NCBI GenBank assembly: GCA_040007095.1
Contig: JBDTVS010000027.1
Location: 1-64,000 of the forward strand
From: JBDTVS01 sp040007095
Lineage (GTDB): Bacteria; Acidobacteriota; Vicinamibacteria; Vicinamibacterales; CAVVIG01
Length of the DNA: 64,000 bases
Direction of reading: 5' to 3'
Made by a program: the position numbers and the translations under genes. The number at the start of each line of letters is the position of its first letter. Position 1 is the stretch's first letter. Below are positions 45,133-53,413 of this stretch, one piece after another. The notes under the pieces are model-generated. The model saw only the letters and a list, made by a program, of their open reading frames with translations, was not told where the DNA came from and made no database searches.

Positions 45133-46140
45133 TTACCGCGCAGGCGCCGCGGCTCGTTCCTCGGATCTCGCTGCGCTGAGGATGTTTTCGAGGCCGCGGT
45201 TTCCTTCGTGACACGCATATTCGTAAATGCCTTCCTGCGGACTCAAGTCGAGCACGGCCGTGTACGGCCGCTCGAAGGTGCTCGGGTCGTCGACGGTCAC
45301 CTCGTAGCGCATCTGATCGCGGCCGGTTCGTGTGTAGCGCTCGATCAGGTGCAGCGTCGCGCCGGACCCGCGGAAGTTCGCGGTCGGGTGGAAGGTCGTG
45401 ACACTCGGGTGGAAGTTGGTGACGTCGATCACCAGGGTGTTGCCATCCCATCGGCCCCTGGAGTCGCCCATGTACTGGCGAATGGCGGGCGACACATGCG
45501 GCCGGCCGTCGAGTGGCACGATGCGCGTCTCGTGGATCATCTCGTGGGTGATCGTCACATAGCCCGCCGTCTGCAGGATCTTCACGTTGTTGTTGTAGCC
45601 GGTGGGGAACATCACATAGGGCAGCCCGACGGTGATGCACCGATCCCACAGGCTGCGGTCCTCCCACGAGTCGGCGGGACCGCGTCCGCTCGACGCCCTG
45701 GCGGCTTCGGCCCGCTGACGTGCTGCGGACGTGAAGGCGGGCAGCCGGCCATTCGGCGGGTCGATGATCAGCGAACTGCGTCGCGAGCGTGCGGTCAGGG
45801 TTTCGTACCAATGCGTGGGCCCCGCGCCTACCTGGCCTACCTGGCCCCCGTTCTCCACTGCGGCAATGGTCCTGGCGCGCGCCGCCAGCGCCTCTTCCAG
45901 ATCCTTCCCATCGAGGAAGACCTTGTCGGCCACCGCGGCCGGGCGTTCGAGCGGGATCGAGAAATTGTTGTCGGTGGTCCAGACGCCGCCGAGGTCGGGA
46001 TCGCCCCACGGTGTTCTGGGGTGCGTCCAGGAACGTTCAGAGGGCCGCGGCCCATCCGGTCGTTGCCCTGCCGGCCGCGACGGCGCGGCCGAGGCCACGA
46101 TGACGAATGCCAGCAGAATGGCGCGCTCGTGAGTCCGCAC
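45133..46140 (-). CDS. Secreted protein of the GRWDGNTLVIDVTNF-type family
   Basis: 335 residues with a signal peptide (ILLAFVIVASAAPSRPAG). Shows DPDLGGVWTTDNNF near the front and MGDSRGRWDGNTLVIDVTNF, then LHLIERYTRTG, in the second half. The same pattern is in the secreted proteins at 21683-22693 and 55239-56030. The domain is common in Acidobacteriota but has no known activity. It starts at GTG with GGAGGGAAC upstream. Convergent with NHL 2 across only 26 bases. Confidence 0.8.
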   Translation of the reverse strand: MRTHERAILLAFVIVASAAPSRPAGQRPDGPRPSERSWTHPRTPWGDPDLGGVWTTDNNFSIPLERPAAVADKVFLDGKDLEEALAARARTIAAVENGGQVGQVGAGPTHWYETLTARSRRSSLIIDPPNGRLPAFTSAARQRAEAARASSGRGPADSWEDRSLWDRCITVGLPYVMFPTGYNNNVKILQTAGYVTITHEMIHETRIVPLDGRPHVSPAIRQYMGDSRGRWDGNTLVIDVTNFHPSVTTFHPTANFRGSGATLHLIERYTRTGRDQMRYEVTVDDPSTFERPYTAVLDLSPQEGIYEYACHEGNRGLENILSAARSEERAAAPAR

Positions 46141-46200
46141 GTTCCCTCCATCTTTCGTGTCACATGACGTGGCTTACTACTTGAACGCGGAGTCTCTGCA

Positions 46201-46491
46201 ATGACCAAGAAGAAGGCACTCGTGGTCTCCCAGCCTGCCCTCGGCGATTTCCTGCTCGTCCACGTGCCGTACGACAACTGGTTCCTGCGCAAGGTCTATC
46301 TTAGCGAAGGCGGCGAACGAGGCGCGAGACTGATTGACCAGGGACAGAGCCTGGACAAGCTTTCCAGGATCGGCCGGCGGCAGGCCAAGAGCGAGAAAGG
46401 GCGGCTGCTTCAATTGATCAAGTCGGAGATCAAGGGAAGCAGGGAAGTGAACAGGTGGGAAGTGCTTGATGATTTTGTGAGTCGGAAATGA
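46201..46491 (+). CDS. Small protein of unknown function
   Basis: 96 residues, Lys/Arg/Glu-rich, no signal peptide and no cysteines; no family recognised. The composition (KKKALVV, LVHVPYDNWFLRKVYL, LLQLIKSEIKG) looks like a real small basic cytoplasmic protein, and GGAG lies eight bases before the ATG. It starts 60 bases from a divergent gene. The opposite strand also has an open frame, but that one is rich in the residue pattern expected of antisense. Confidence 0.5.
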   Translation: MTKKKALVVSQPALGDFLLVHVPYDNWFLRKVYLSEGGERGARLIDQGQSLDKLSRIGRRQAKSEKGRLLQLIKSEIKGSREVNRWEVLDDFVSRK

Positions 46492-46556
46492 CGTGGTGCC
46501 TCTTCATTTCAGCCGGCGTTGTGGACACACTGCTCGAGAGTCGCTTGTCACTGGCG

Positions 46557-46865
46557 CTACTTCTTCTTCGGCTGTGTGGCGATAATCCGACTCTTGATCT
46601 TGTCGTAGGTGGCCTGCGGGACAATGTTCTTCGACACCAGTTCGTCTTTCCGCGCGTAGGGACGACCGTCGATGATCTTTTGAGAGTACGCATCACCGAT
46701 GCCCGCCAACGTCGTCAGTTCGGCCTTCGTCGCGCTGTTGATATCGAGGGGAGCCGCCGCGGTGGCAACCTTCGGGGCAGGCTTCTTGGTCTGGGCAACA
46801 GCCAGTGGCGCGTTCAGCATCAATGCAACGACAGCGAGGATCGCAAGCAGGCGATAGCGTTTCAT
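46557..46865 (-). CDS. Secreted helix-hairpin-helix (ComEA-like) protein
   Basis: 102 residues with a signal peptide (LLAILAVVALMLNAPLAVAQ). A helix-hairpin-helix domain follows: LDINSATKAELTTLAGIGDAYSQKIIDGRPY, the DNA-binding motif found in ComEA and related proteins. It ends in a basic tail (KSRIIATQPKKK). An exported HhH protein of this size may bind extracellular DNA during uptake, but stand-alone copies like this are common in bacteria without proven competence. Start ATG preceded by GGAGTGCC at eight bases. Confidence 0.8.
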   Translation of the reverse strand: MKRYRLLAILAVVALMLNAPLAVAQTKKPAPKVATAAAPLDINSATKAELTTLAGIGDAYSQKIIDGRPYARKDELVSKNIVPQATYDKIKSRIIATQPKKK

Positions 46866-47093
46866 GAGTGGCACTCCTTGAACGCGATCATACGCCGCTC
46901 ATAATCGATTTTTTGTAAGGAAGACGTTTGGGAGAGCGCGCCAACGCATCGGGCGCCGATGCCCGAATAGTCGCCGTCATTGCGAAACGGAGTAATTTAG
47001 AGACAAGAATATTCGAACAGGGAAGTCGAGCGAGTGTAGGATCTTGACCAAATTTCGGCCGCCACACCAAAACTTTCGAGTGAGAGGATAGCG

Positions 47094-48230
47094 ATGATGC
47101 GGTTCAGGATGAAGCCGGCGATCGGAGTCACAACCTTCGCGGCGATGCTCGTCGCCGCTTTGCCGGCACCAGCTCGCGCGCAGAGCGCGGTCCCCCAGCC
47201 ATGCGTCGACGGTACCCTCCACAGCGGGGCGTTGTCGCGGATTTGCGTGCCGCTCGGATGGAACGGGCAACTGGTCGTCTTCGCTCCCGGATACGTCGCT
47301 CCGGAGCTGCCGATCGGCTTCCATTACCTGGCGCTTCCCGACGGGTCGTCGCTCCCGACCGTTATTCAAAGCCAGGACTTCGCGTTCGCGACGACGAGCT
47401 ACCGTCAGAACGGCCTGGCCATACTCGAGGGCGCCGCCGACATCCGGGAACTCGTGACGCATTTCGATAGGCATTACTCGGTCCCGCTTCGAAGGTTCAT
47501 TGCTGGGGTGAGCGAGGGCGGACTGGTCGCGGCTCTGCTCGCGGAGCGATCACCGGAGCTGTTCTTCGGCGGCCTCGCCACTTGCGGCCCGATCGGCGAC
47601 TTCCGTGCGCAAATCAACTACTTCGGCAATTTCCGGGTACTGTTCGACTACTTCTTTCCGGGAGTGATTCCCGGATCGCCCATCGACATCCCCATCACGG
47701 TGAGGGCGCACTGGGATGCGCTGTTCGTGCCGGCGATCACCGCGGCGCTGGCGGCCAATCCGGCTCGTGCGATCGAGCTGCTGAAGGTGGCACACGCTGC
47801 CTACGATCCGGCGAATCCGGCCACCGTGGTCAAGACGGCGCTCGACGCGCTCTGGTACAACGCGTTCGCGACCAACGACGCCGCGCGCAAGCTGGGTGGC
47901 AACCCATTCGGCAACCGGCTGACGTGGTATTTCGGATCGCGCAACGACCTGCGTTTGAACGAGCGGGTGCAGCGATTTGGCGCCGCTGCTGCCGCGGTGT
48001 CGGCATTGCGCGCCTATCAGACCAGCGGCGATCTCAGCATCCCGCTCGTGACGCTGCACACCACCGGCGACGACGTGATTCCCAGCTGGCAGGAACTGCT
48101 CTACTCGCTGAAGTTCGAGGCATCGTTCCGTGGCCGGTTCATCCCGCTGCCCGTCCAGCGTTATGGACACTGCAACTTCACGACCAATGAGGTCCTGGGC
48201 GCGTTTCTCCTGACCGTCACGCAGCCCTAG
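47094..48230 (+). CDS. Secreted alpha/beta hydrolase
   Basis: 378 residues with a signal peptide (TTFAAMLVAALPAPARAQS). Nucleophile elbow GVSEGG with Ser140; probable acid in HTTGDDVIPSW and base His in QRYGHCNF near the C-terminus, in the correct order for an alpha/beta hydrolase. The front (GWNGQLVVFAPGYV) fits the oxyanion-hole strand. Substrate unknown. The gene starts at one of two adjacent ATGs after GAGAGGATAG. Its 3' end touches a dispersed repeat. Confidence 0.82.
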   Translation: MMRFRMKPAIGVTTFAAMLVAALPAPARAQSAVPQPCVDGTLHSGALSRICVPLGWNGQLVVFAPGYVAPELPIGFHYLALPDGSSLPTVIQSQDFAFATTSYRQNGLAILEGAADIRELVTHFDRHYSVPLRRFIAGVSEGGLVAALLAERSPELFFGGLATCGPIGDFRAQINYFGNFRVLFDYFFPGVIPGSPIDIPITVRAHWDALFVPAITAALAANPARAIELLKVAHAAYDPANPATVVKTALDALWYNAFATNDAARKLGGNPFGNRLTWYFGSRNDLRLNERVQRFGAAAAAVSALRAYQTSGDLSIPLVTLHTTGDDVIPSWQELLYSLKFEASFRGRFIPLPVQRYGHCNFTTNEVLGAFLLTVTQP

Positions 48231-48383
48231 ACATCTTCTCAAGCCAGAGTCTCGCAAGATGAAGCAAGTTTGAGCGTTGAGTAACGCCGCGAGGCCCGGG
48301 GTCCCCAACGCGGCACCCGCGTTGGGGTGGGAAGCGGGATGCAGCGTTCGCCGAATGCAGACGGACTTCTACCACGGGCTGCC
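48231..48383 (-). repeat. Dispersed repeat, inverted copy of 5592-5705 plus 5904-5944
   Basis: On the minus strand this reads GCCCGTGGTAGAAGTCCGTC, then the same left half as the 5592 element including the perfect CCCCAACGCGG stem, then GCGTTACTCAACGCTCAAA, then directly the 41-base segment found at 5904-5944. It fills the whole gap between the hydrolase and the sulfatase-like gene (convergent). Translation of both copies gives the same 30-residue run, showing near-identity. Confidence 0.75.
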
Positions 48384-48401
48384 AGGCGGGCGAGGCGGCG
48401 A

Positions 48402-50261
48402 TTACCGAAGGTATTGCTTGCGATTGGACTCCATCCAGGCCGCGAGATGTTGCCGCAAACGCGCGGACCGAGCCGATTGCACGCTCGCCAGATTGTGCTG
48501 TTCGTCCGGGTCGCGATCGAGATCGTAGAGCTCATCGGCGCCTTGTCGAAGATCGAACAGATACTTCCAGTTGTGCTCCCGAACGCCGAGGATGAAGCGG
48601 TCCTCGCCGACTGAAAAGTACACGCGCGGAGCCCGGAGTGTGGCGAAGAGACTCCGCCCCTGCCATTCGGGCGCCGCGGGCAGCCCGGCAAGCTCGGCGA
48701 TCGTTGGCGCCAGGTCAACCTGGCCTCCCAGTACTTTCGAGCGAATCCCATCACGATAGGCGCGGGGAAAATGGATCAGCAGCGGCACGCGCACGTCCTC
48801 TTCGTACGCCGTCTGACCCTGCGCGTAGGAGTTGTGCGGATAGCCGAAGGCCTGCCCGTGGTCACCGACGACAACGGTCAGCGTGTCGCTCTCCAGGCCG
48901 GCCTGGCGGATCGCGGTGAACAGCCGGCCCAGTTGACGATCGGACTCGTGCAGCGCATTGAGGTAGCGGTCGAGCTCCCATTGATCGGGTCCAGGCTCGC
49001 GGAGTAATTCGAGATGCGGGACGTTCTCCGGGGGCTCGTACGGATAATGCGTCTGCGTCGTCCATCCCATCACGAAGAACGGCCGTTCGCGATTCTGGGT
49101 GATGAATTGGATGATGGCGTCCGCCATGCAGCGATCCTCGACGCCCCACTCAGACGGCGGCTCCGAGCACGAAAGATCGTGATAGCCGCGCAGCTCGTCA
49201 AAGCCTCGGCTCTCGAGAAAATCGGCCCAGTGCCCCCATGTCAGGCTACTCGACGTCACGAACGCGGTGCGAGCGCCGCGGGCGCGAAATACCTCGGCCA
49301 GCGAGGTGCCGGGAAGCCTCGGATGCTCGTCCGTGATGTCTTGGAAGTCGAGTTTTGGATACGCCGACAGCAGCAGGGCGGCCAGCGCGTTCGAGCTCCG
49401 GCCGACGTGGGAATAGAAATTATCGAACACCACGCCGTGCCTGGCCTCGCCCAGAAGATTCGGTGTCGTGTCGTACGAACCGTTCAGGCTCGTCCATCGC
49501 GCCCCGACCGATTCAAGGACAATCAGCACGACGTTCGGGCTCCGCGGAGACGAGGCCGGTGGTTGCGCGGGTGGCGGGGGCTCGAAATCGGCGAGATCGT
49601 CGCGTGGGAATTCTCCGTCCGTACTGACGACGCCGCGGGTCACGGCGCGCCAGCACGATGTGATGAGCGTCCAATGTGCATTTTCAGCGATGCGGCGATC
49701 CTGTCGTCCAGCCCACGGAGCCGCGTAGGCGCGATGGCCCAAGAAGAGCCACGCGGCCACCACCGCCCCGCTGATCACGTACCTCCACGATGTCTTCATG
49801 GGTCCCGAGACGCGGATCGTCACCGCGACGAGCGCCAGATAAGCAATCGGCAAGGCCGCCAGGCCGACGATCACTCGCGGGCCGAACCGTGCTCCCGCCG
49901 CCGTGCTGAGAAATCTCACGTTCCGGACCAGCGCGATGAGCGATGCGGTCAAGAAGCCGCCGAAGACCGTGAACACCACCACGTTGATGGCCGCGTACAA
50001 AATGCAGAGGGCCGACACGCCGGCGACAATCCGCGCCGCGGCCGCCGCCCACCGGTTGTGAGCCAGTCCGGTGAGCGCGCGTGCGAAGGTCCACATGACG
50101 GTTGCGAACGCCACGTCTCCGTAAGAAATCGCCGCCAGCGAACGTAGGTAATCCAGGCCTTCGCCAGGCGGGGACTCGACGACGTTCAGGTAGTGCGCCT
50201 TGACCGCGACCAGCCCGATCGCGAACCACGCTGACGTCCAGAAGACCAGGCGCTCGTTCAT
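48402..50261 (-). CDS. Membrane-anchored sulfatase/phosphoglycerol-transferase-like protein
   Basis: 619 residues: about five N-terminal membrane segments (residues ~5-185), then a periplasmic alkaline-phosphatase-superfamily domain. Motifs: NVVLIVLESVGARW (first metal site), YDTTPNL, NFYSHVGRSSNALAALL where a Ser or Thr nucleophile would sit, TQTHYPY, and VVVGDHGQAFG (second metal site); the end (LYDLDRDPDEQHNLA) is sulfatase-like. The C-x-P-x-R formylglycine motif of true sulfatases is absent, so transfer or hydrolysis of a phospho-head-group is at least as likely. It overlaps the FkbM gene by four bases (ATGA), so the two are coupled. Confidence 0.85.
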   Translation of the reverse strand: MNERLVFWTSAWFAIGLVAVKAHYLNVVESPPGEGLDYLRSLAAISYGDVAFATVMWTFARALTGLAHNRWAAAAARIVAGVSALCILYAAINVVVFTVFGGFLTASLIALVRNVRFLSTAAGARFGPRVIVGLAALPIAYLALVAVTIRVSGPMKTSWRYVISGAVVAAWLFLGHRAYAAPWAGRQDRRIAENAHWTLITSCWRAVTRGVVSTDGEFPRDDLADFEPPPPAQPPASSPRSPNVVLIVLESVGARWTSLNGSYDTTPNLLGEARHGVVFDNFYSHVGRSSNALAALLLSAYPKLDFQDITDEHPRLPGTSLAEVFRARGARTAFVTSSSLTWGHWADFLESRGFDELRGYHDLSCSEPPSEWGVEDRCMADAIIQFITQNRERPFFVMGWTTQTHYPYEPPENVPHLELLREPGPDQWELDRYLNALHESDRQLGRLFTAIRQAGLESDTLTVVVGDHGQAFGYPHNSYAQGQTAYEEDVRVPLLIHFPRAYRDGIRSKVLGGQVDLAPTIAELAGLPAAPEWQGRSLFATLRAPRVYFSVGEDRFILGVREHNWKYLFDLRQGADELYDLDRDPDEQHNLASVQSARSARLRQHLAAWMESNRKQYLR

Positions 50262-51205
50262 TCGAGAACGGCGGCGTCGGTGCGCGAAAAGATCAGAACG
50301 GCGCCGTCTTGTGTCACCGGCTCGGTCAGTCGACGGGGCGATTGCGCGACGCAGCCGTTCTGGAGGTAAGCCGGCCCCCAGTATTCCTCTTTGATGACGT
50401 ACGGCACGAAGCCGGCGGCCGCGGTCAGCTTCAGGATCCCCTCGACGGACTCGCCCCGATGCGCCAGGTAGGTCGGATGGACTTCCACGATGAGCTCGGC
50501 GTCACTGCGCAATCGTGCGAGCGCGTCAAAACCGGCGAGAATCGAGTACTCGGCGCCCTCCGTGTCGATCTTGATCAACCGGACTGACTGAAGTTCCGCC
50601 ACGGTCAACAGCTCGTCTAACGGAAAGGCTTCGACGTCAGCTTCGAATTCTCCGCCATACTGTTCGTCGATGGTCGTCTCCCCGCAGTTGGCATCGTTGC
50701 CACGATAGAGGCGCACGGTCGAGCGGGAGCCGAAGGCCGCGGCATGGATGGCGCGCACATTGTCTGCGCCATTGGTCGCGACGTTCCGGCGGAGGCTGTC
50801 GAAGATGAAGGCCGACGCTTCAATCGCGACGACTCGTCCGGATCGCCCGACCGCTTTCGAGGCCAGGAGCGCGAAATACCCGATGTTGGCCCCGACGTCA
50901 ACGAACAGGTCGCCGGGACGAAGACGCCGCCGGATCCAGGTCGTCAACGCGGGCTCCCAGATGCCGAAGTAATAGACCCACTGCTGGATCAGATCCTTGG
51001 TATCGCCTTCGACGTGGAATCCAAAGGCCGTACGGGCGCGGAATGCACGCGGCTCCCAGGCGAGGTACGGGTCAACGATCCGGCTCCAGACGAAAGGTTT
51101 CCCGGCGCTGACGGGAAAATATCGGATGTAGGCGCGCATCAGCGGCACCAGCGCGCTTCTCGCGCCTCGATCCTGTAACAGGCGGCCGAAGAGGCCATCC
51201 AGCAT
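50258..51205 (-). CDS. FkbM family methyltransferase
   Basis: About 315 residues. SAM-binding motif I is DLFVDVGANIGYFALLAS, followed by GRVVAIEAS, then NVRAIHAAAFG, and the FkbM-typical IKIDTEGAEYSIL. These enzymes O-methylate sugars or hydroxyl groups of secreted glycans and natural products. ATG at 51205 is used; TTG at 51223 is possible, neither with a clear ribosome-binding site. Downstream of malonyl-CoA decarboxylase after about 60 bases and overlapping the sulfatase-like gene. Together they suggest modification of a surface lipid or glycan. Confidence 0.87.
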   Translation of the reverse strand: MLDGLFGRLLQDRGARSALVPLMRAYIRYFPVSAGKPFVWSRIVDPYLAWEPRAFRARTAFGFHVEGDTKDLIQQWVYYFGIWEPALTTWIRRRLRPGDLFVDVGANIGYFALLASKAVGRSGRVVAIEASAFIFDSLRRNVATNGADNVRAIHAAAFGSRSTVRLYRGNDANCGETTIDEQYGGEFEADVEAFPLDELLTVAELQSVRLIKIDTEGAEYSILAGFDALARLRSDAELIVEVHPTYLAHRGESVEGILKLTAAAGFVPYVIKEEYWGPAYLQNGCVAQSPRRLTEPVTQDGAVLIFSRTDAAVLE

Positions 51206-51268
51206 GCGCTGGGGAGTGTACAACCTGGCGCGGGTTCGTGCTCGCCCACTCCTGGAGTGCCGCCGCCG

Positions 51269-52636
51269 TCATCGCTGCTTTCCTGCACTCGATCGCCCGC
51301 GACGGGCGCCTGAGTGCAGGGCGAGCCGCTCGAGAGTTGGGGAAGCGACCACCGTGAAGTCTCTGGCGTACGCCTCGTGGTTGCGTTCAACGTTTCGCAA
51401 CTGGTACACGTAGTTGGCGGTCAGGCCGAACGATCGTTCGGTGCCCACCGCCGACGTATCTCCCATCCAATTGAGCCGCTCGAGCTTGGCGCCATTGGCC
51501 AGGTGGAATCGTGCGACCGGGTCGGCTGGCACCCGGCCCTGCTTGGCATGCAGCAGGTAGCGGGCGCACCAGCGAACGACTTCGTCGCGCGACTGGGCGA
51601 CCGGGTCGATGTTGGCTTCCGTTTGGAGCCACTGGCGGAATCCAGGAATCGGGGACAGCGTGGCAAAGCTTCTCACGCGGGTCAATTCCTTCCCAAGATC
51701 CTCGACCACCTGCTTGATGAGAAAATTTCCAAAAGAGACTCCCCGCAGGCCCTCCTGACAGTTCGTGATCGAATAGAACACGGCGGTGTCGGCGCGCAGC
51801 GGATCGAGCACGGGACTGTCTGGATTCAGAAGCGGCTGTATCTGCGCGCTGAGGCCGCGCGTCAACGCCACCTCGATGAAGATCAGCGGCTCATCGGGGA
51901 GCGTCGGATGGAAGAACGCGTAGCATCGCCGATCGGCTTCAAGACGCCTCTGCAGATCGCGCCAGCCCTGAATCTGGTGGACCGCTTCGTAGCGGATCAA
52001 TCGTTCGAGTACGAGCGCTGAGGTGCGCCAGTCGATCCGTTGGAGGACGAGAAACCCGCGGTTGAACCAGGACTTCAGGAGGTGCAGCAGATCGGCGTCG
52101 AGCGCGCTGCGCTCGGGATGGTCTGTCAGCGTGGCCAGCCATTCCCGACGCATCCTCAACAGCATCGCCGTCCCGCCGGCCCCCATATTGATCCGCCGGA
52201 ACAGCTCCTGCCGCGACGCTTCCACGGCCGCTTGCAATCGACTCAGGTGGGACCAGGAACGATCGTCTCGATACGCGGCCGCCGCTTGATCGACCCTGTC
52301 CGGGTCGACCGACAACTTGTCGGCCAGGAAATCGAAGAACGACTCGCGATCCTCGGGCGGCAGCGACGTGTAGGCCTCGATCACTTCCGACGCCAGCCGC
52401 GCTCCCGAGACTTCACCACGCTCGGACAACAGCGCGCGACAGCGTGCGACGAGGTCCGCGGCACGGGCAGGCGAGGTCGCTGCCCTCCCGGGTTTCGTGA
52501 TCGAGTGGAACAGGCGGCTCAGGAACGTGCGGAATTCCCGGGACCCCACTTCGTCCGGCCCCACCACGCTCGGTTGTGTTGAATCCTTCGCGGTCACGGT
52601 TGTCGTGGCGCCGCTTGAGAACGCCACTGCAAGCAT
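51269..52636 (-). CDS. Malonyl-CoA decarboxylase
   Basis: 455 residues, the usual length for the family. N-terminal helical domain (LPPEDRESFFDFLADKLSVD), then the catalytic GNAT-like domain with YSITNCQEGLRGVSFGNFLIKQVVEDL, RSFATLSPIPGFRQWL (catalytic Ser) and VARFHLANGAKLERLNW (catalytic His). It converts malonyl-CoA to acetyl-CoA and CO2 in the cytoplasm, removing the building block of fatty-acid synthesis. Starts at ATG; the ribosome-binding site is weak. Located at the head of a same-strand run with FkbM and a sulfatase-like gene, an unusual partner set for this enzyme. Confidence 0.92.
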   Translation of the reverse strand: MLAVAFSSGATTTVTAKDSTQPSVVGPDEVGSREFRTFLSRLFHSITKPGRAATSPARAADLVARCRALLSERGEVSGARLASEVIEAYTSLPPEDRESFFDFLADKLSVDPDRVDQAAAAYRDDRSWSHLSRLQAAVEASRQELFRRINMGAGGTAMLLRMRREWLATLTDHPERSALDADLLHLLKSWFNRGFLVLQRIDWRTSALVLERLIRYEAVHQIQGWRDLQRRLEADRRCYAFFHPTLPDEPLIFIEVALTRGLSAQIQPLLNPDSPVLDPLRADTAVFYSITNCQEGLRGVSFGNFLIKQVVEDLGKELTRVRSFATLSPIPGFRQWLQTEANIDPVAQSRDEVVRWCARYLLHAKQGRVPADPVARFHLANGAKLERLNWMGDTSAVGTERSFGLTANYVYQLRNVERNHEAYARDFTVVASPTLERLALHSGARRGRSSAGKQR

Positions 52637-52823
52637 CGCACTGTTGTGTCCAAATCCTCAACCACGAGGACGGATGTGGTCGAGGAAGATGGGTCCTTGT
52701 GGCCTGCCGAGGCCGTTGCCTTAAATCTGCTGGCTCCCAGTGCCACAGGCGACGCTGTTCGTTTTGTTCGGATCGGCTGCACCCTGCTGACGAGTCACAT
52801 CGCGGTTCGCCGTCACCAGATCT

Positions 52824-53090
52824 CTATTGAGCCGGCGCGCGCGGAACCGGAATATCCCCATGGACTTCGCGGCGTTTGAACTTCCAGCGCCCGTCTTCGC
52901 GCACGAATTGATCGTGATACGTCGCCAGAAGCAGCATTTCCGGCTTGTTGGCGCCGCTCGCCATGACAAAGCCGCCCTTGCTGACGGCAGTGGCCTCGTT
53001 GCCGTTGACCTCGATCGCCTCGCCGAAGAATGGGTGGAAGTTCTTACCGCGCGAATCCGGGTAGTCGTCGTACTCGCGGTCTGTGTCGCG
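52824..53090 (-). pseudogene. 5'-truncated SnoaL-like (NTF2-fold) gene fragment
   Basis: Reading the minus strand: YDDYPDSRGKNFHPFFGEAI, then TAVSKGGFVMAS, then MLLLATYHDQFVREDGRWKF and KRREVHGDIPVPRAPAQ with a stop. This is the C-terminal half of a SnoaL-like protein. In-frame upstream there is a TAG close to residue 12 of the visible part (RDW-stop-QRDTDREY), and the first half and signal peptide are missing. It meets another truncated SnoaL fragment head to head. Not expected to make a product. Confidence 0.6.
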
Positions 53091-53334
53091 CTGCTACCAG
53101 TCCCGATGCAGGCGCATCATGTCGAACTTCAAGATCGACGTGAAGGGCGACAGCGCCACGGCGTGGTCGCGATGGACCTTCGTCAGCGGCGCGCGCGGCC
53201 CCGGCATCCAGATCGCTGGCCGGTACGAGGACACACTGGTGCGCGAGGACGGCGCCTGGAAGTTCAAATCGCGACAGGCCTTCAACGACGTCACGGCGCC
53301 AGCGGCGGCTCCTGCTGCAGCCGGCGGACGCTGA
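53091..53334 (+). pseudogene. 5'-truncated SnoaL-like gene fragment, opposite orientation
   Basis: Plus strand: RIMSNFKIDVKGDSATAWSR, then WTFVSGARGPGIQIAGRYED, then TLVREDGAWKFKSRQAFNDV and a stop after an Ala-rich tail. This is again only the second half of a SnoaL-like protein, with the same VREDG-x-WKFK signature as the neighbouring fragment. A GTG/ATG could start a short protein, but the first half of the fold and the signal peptide are absent, so a remnant is more likely. Confidence 0.55.
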
Positions 53335-53367
53335 CCTTCACCTCCCCTTGGGTGTTGAGAGACCTGA

Positions 53368-53388
53368 CAGGCCGCTGAAAAACGCAGC
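53368..53388 (+). repeat. Solo end of the CAGGC(T/C)GCTGAAAAACGC element
   Basis: CAGGCCGCTGAAAAACGCAGC matches the reversed right end of the element at 18196-18270 at nearly every position. It lies between the SnoaL remnants and the SMP-30-like gene. Confidence 0.45.
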
Positions 53389-53413
53389 GACGATTTTTGA
53401 TTGCTCGATCCGA

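Noticed and set aside
43976..46009. Minus-strand open frame of about 677 codons across NHL 2 and the next gene
   Set aside because: It is antisense to NHL 2 over most of its length and out of frame with the real minus-strand gene at 45133-46140; no domain or start signal.
46177..46413. Minus-strand small frame opposite the 96-residue protein
   Set aside because: No ribosome-binding site; composition fits an antisense frame better than the plus-strand candidate, which has GGAG at correct spacing.
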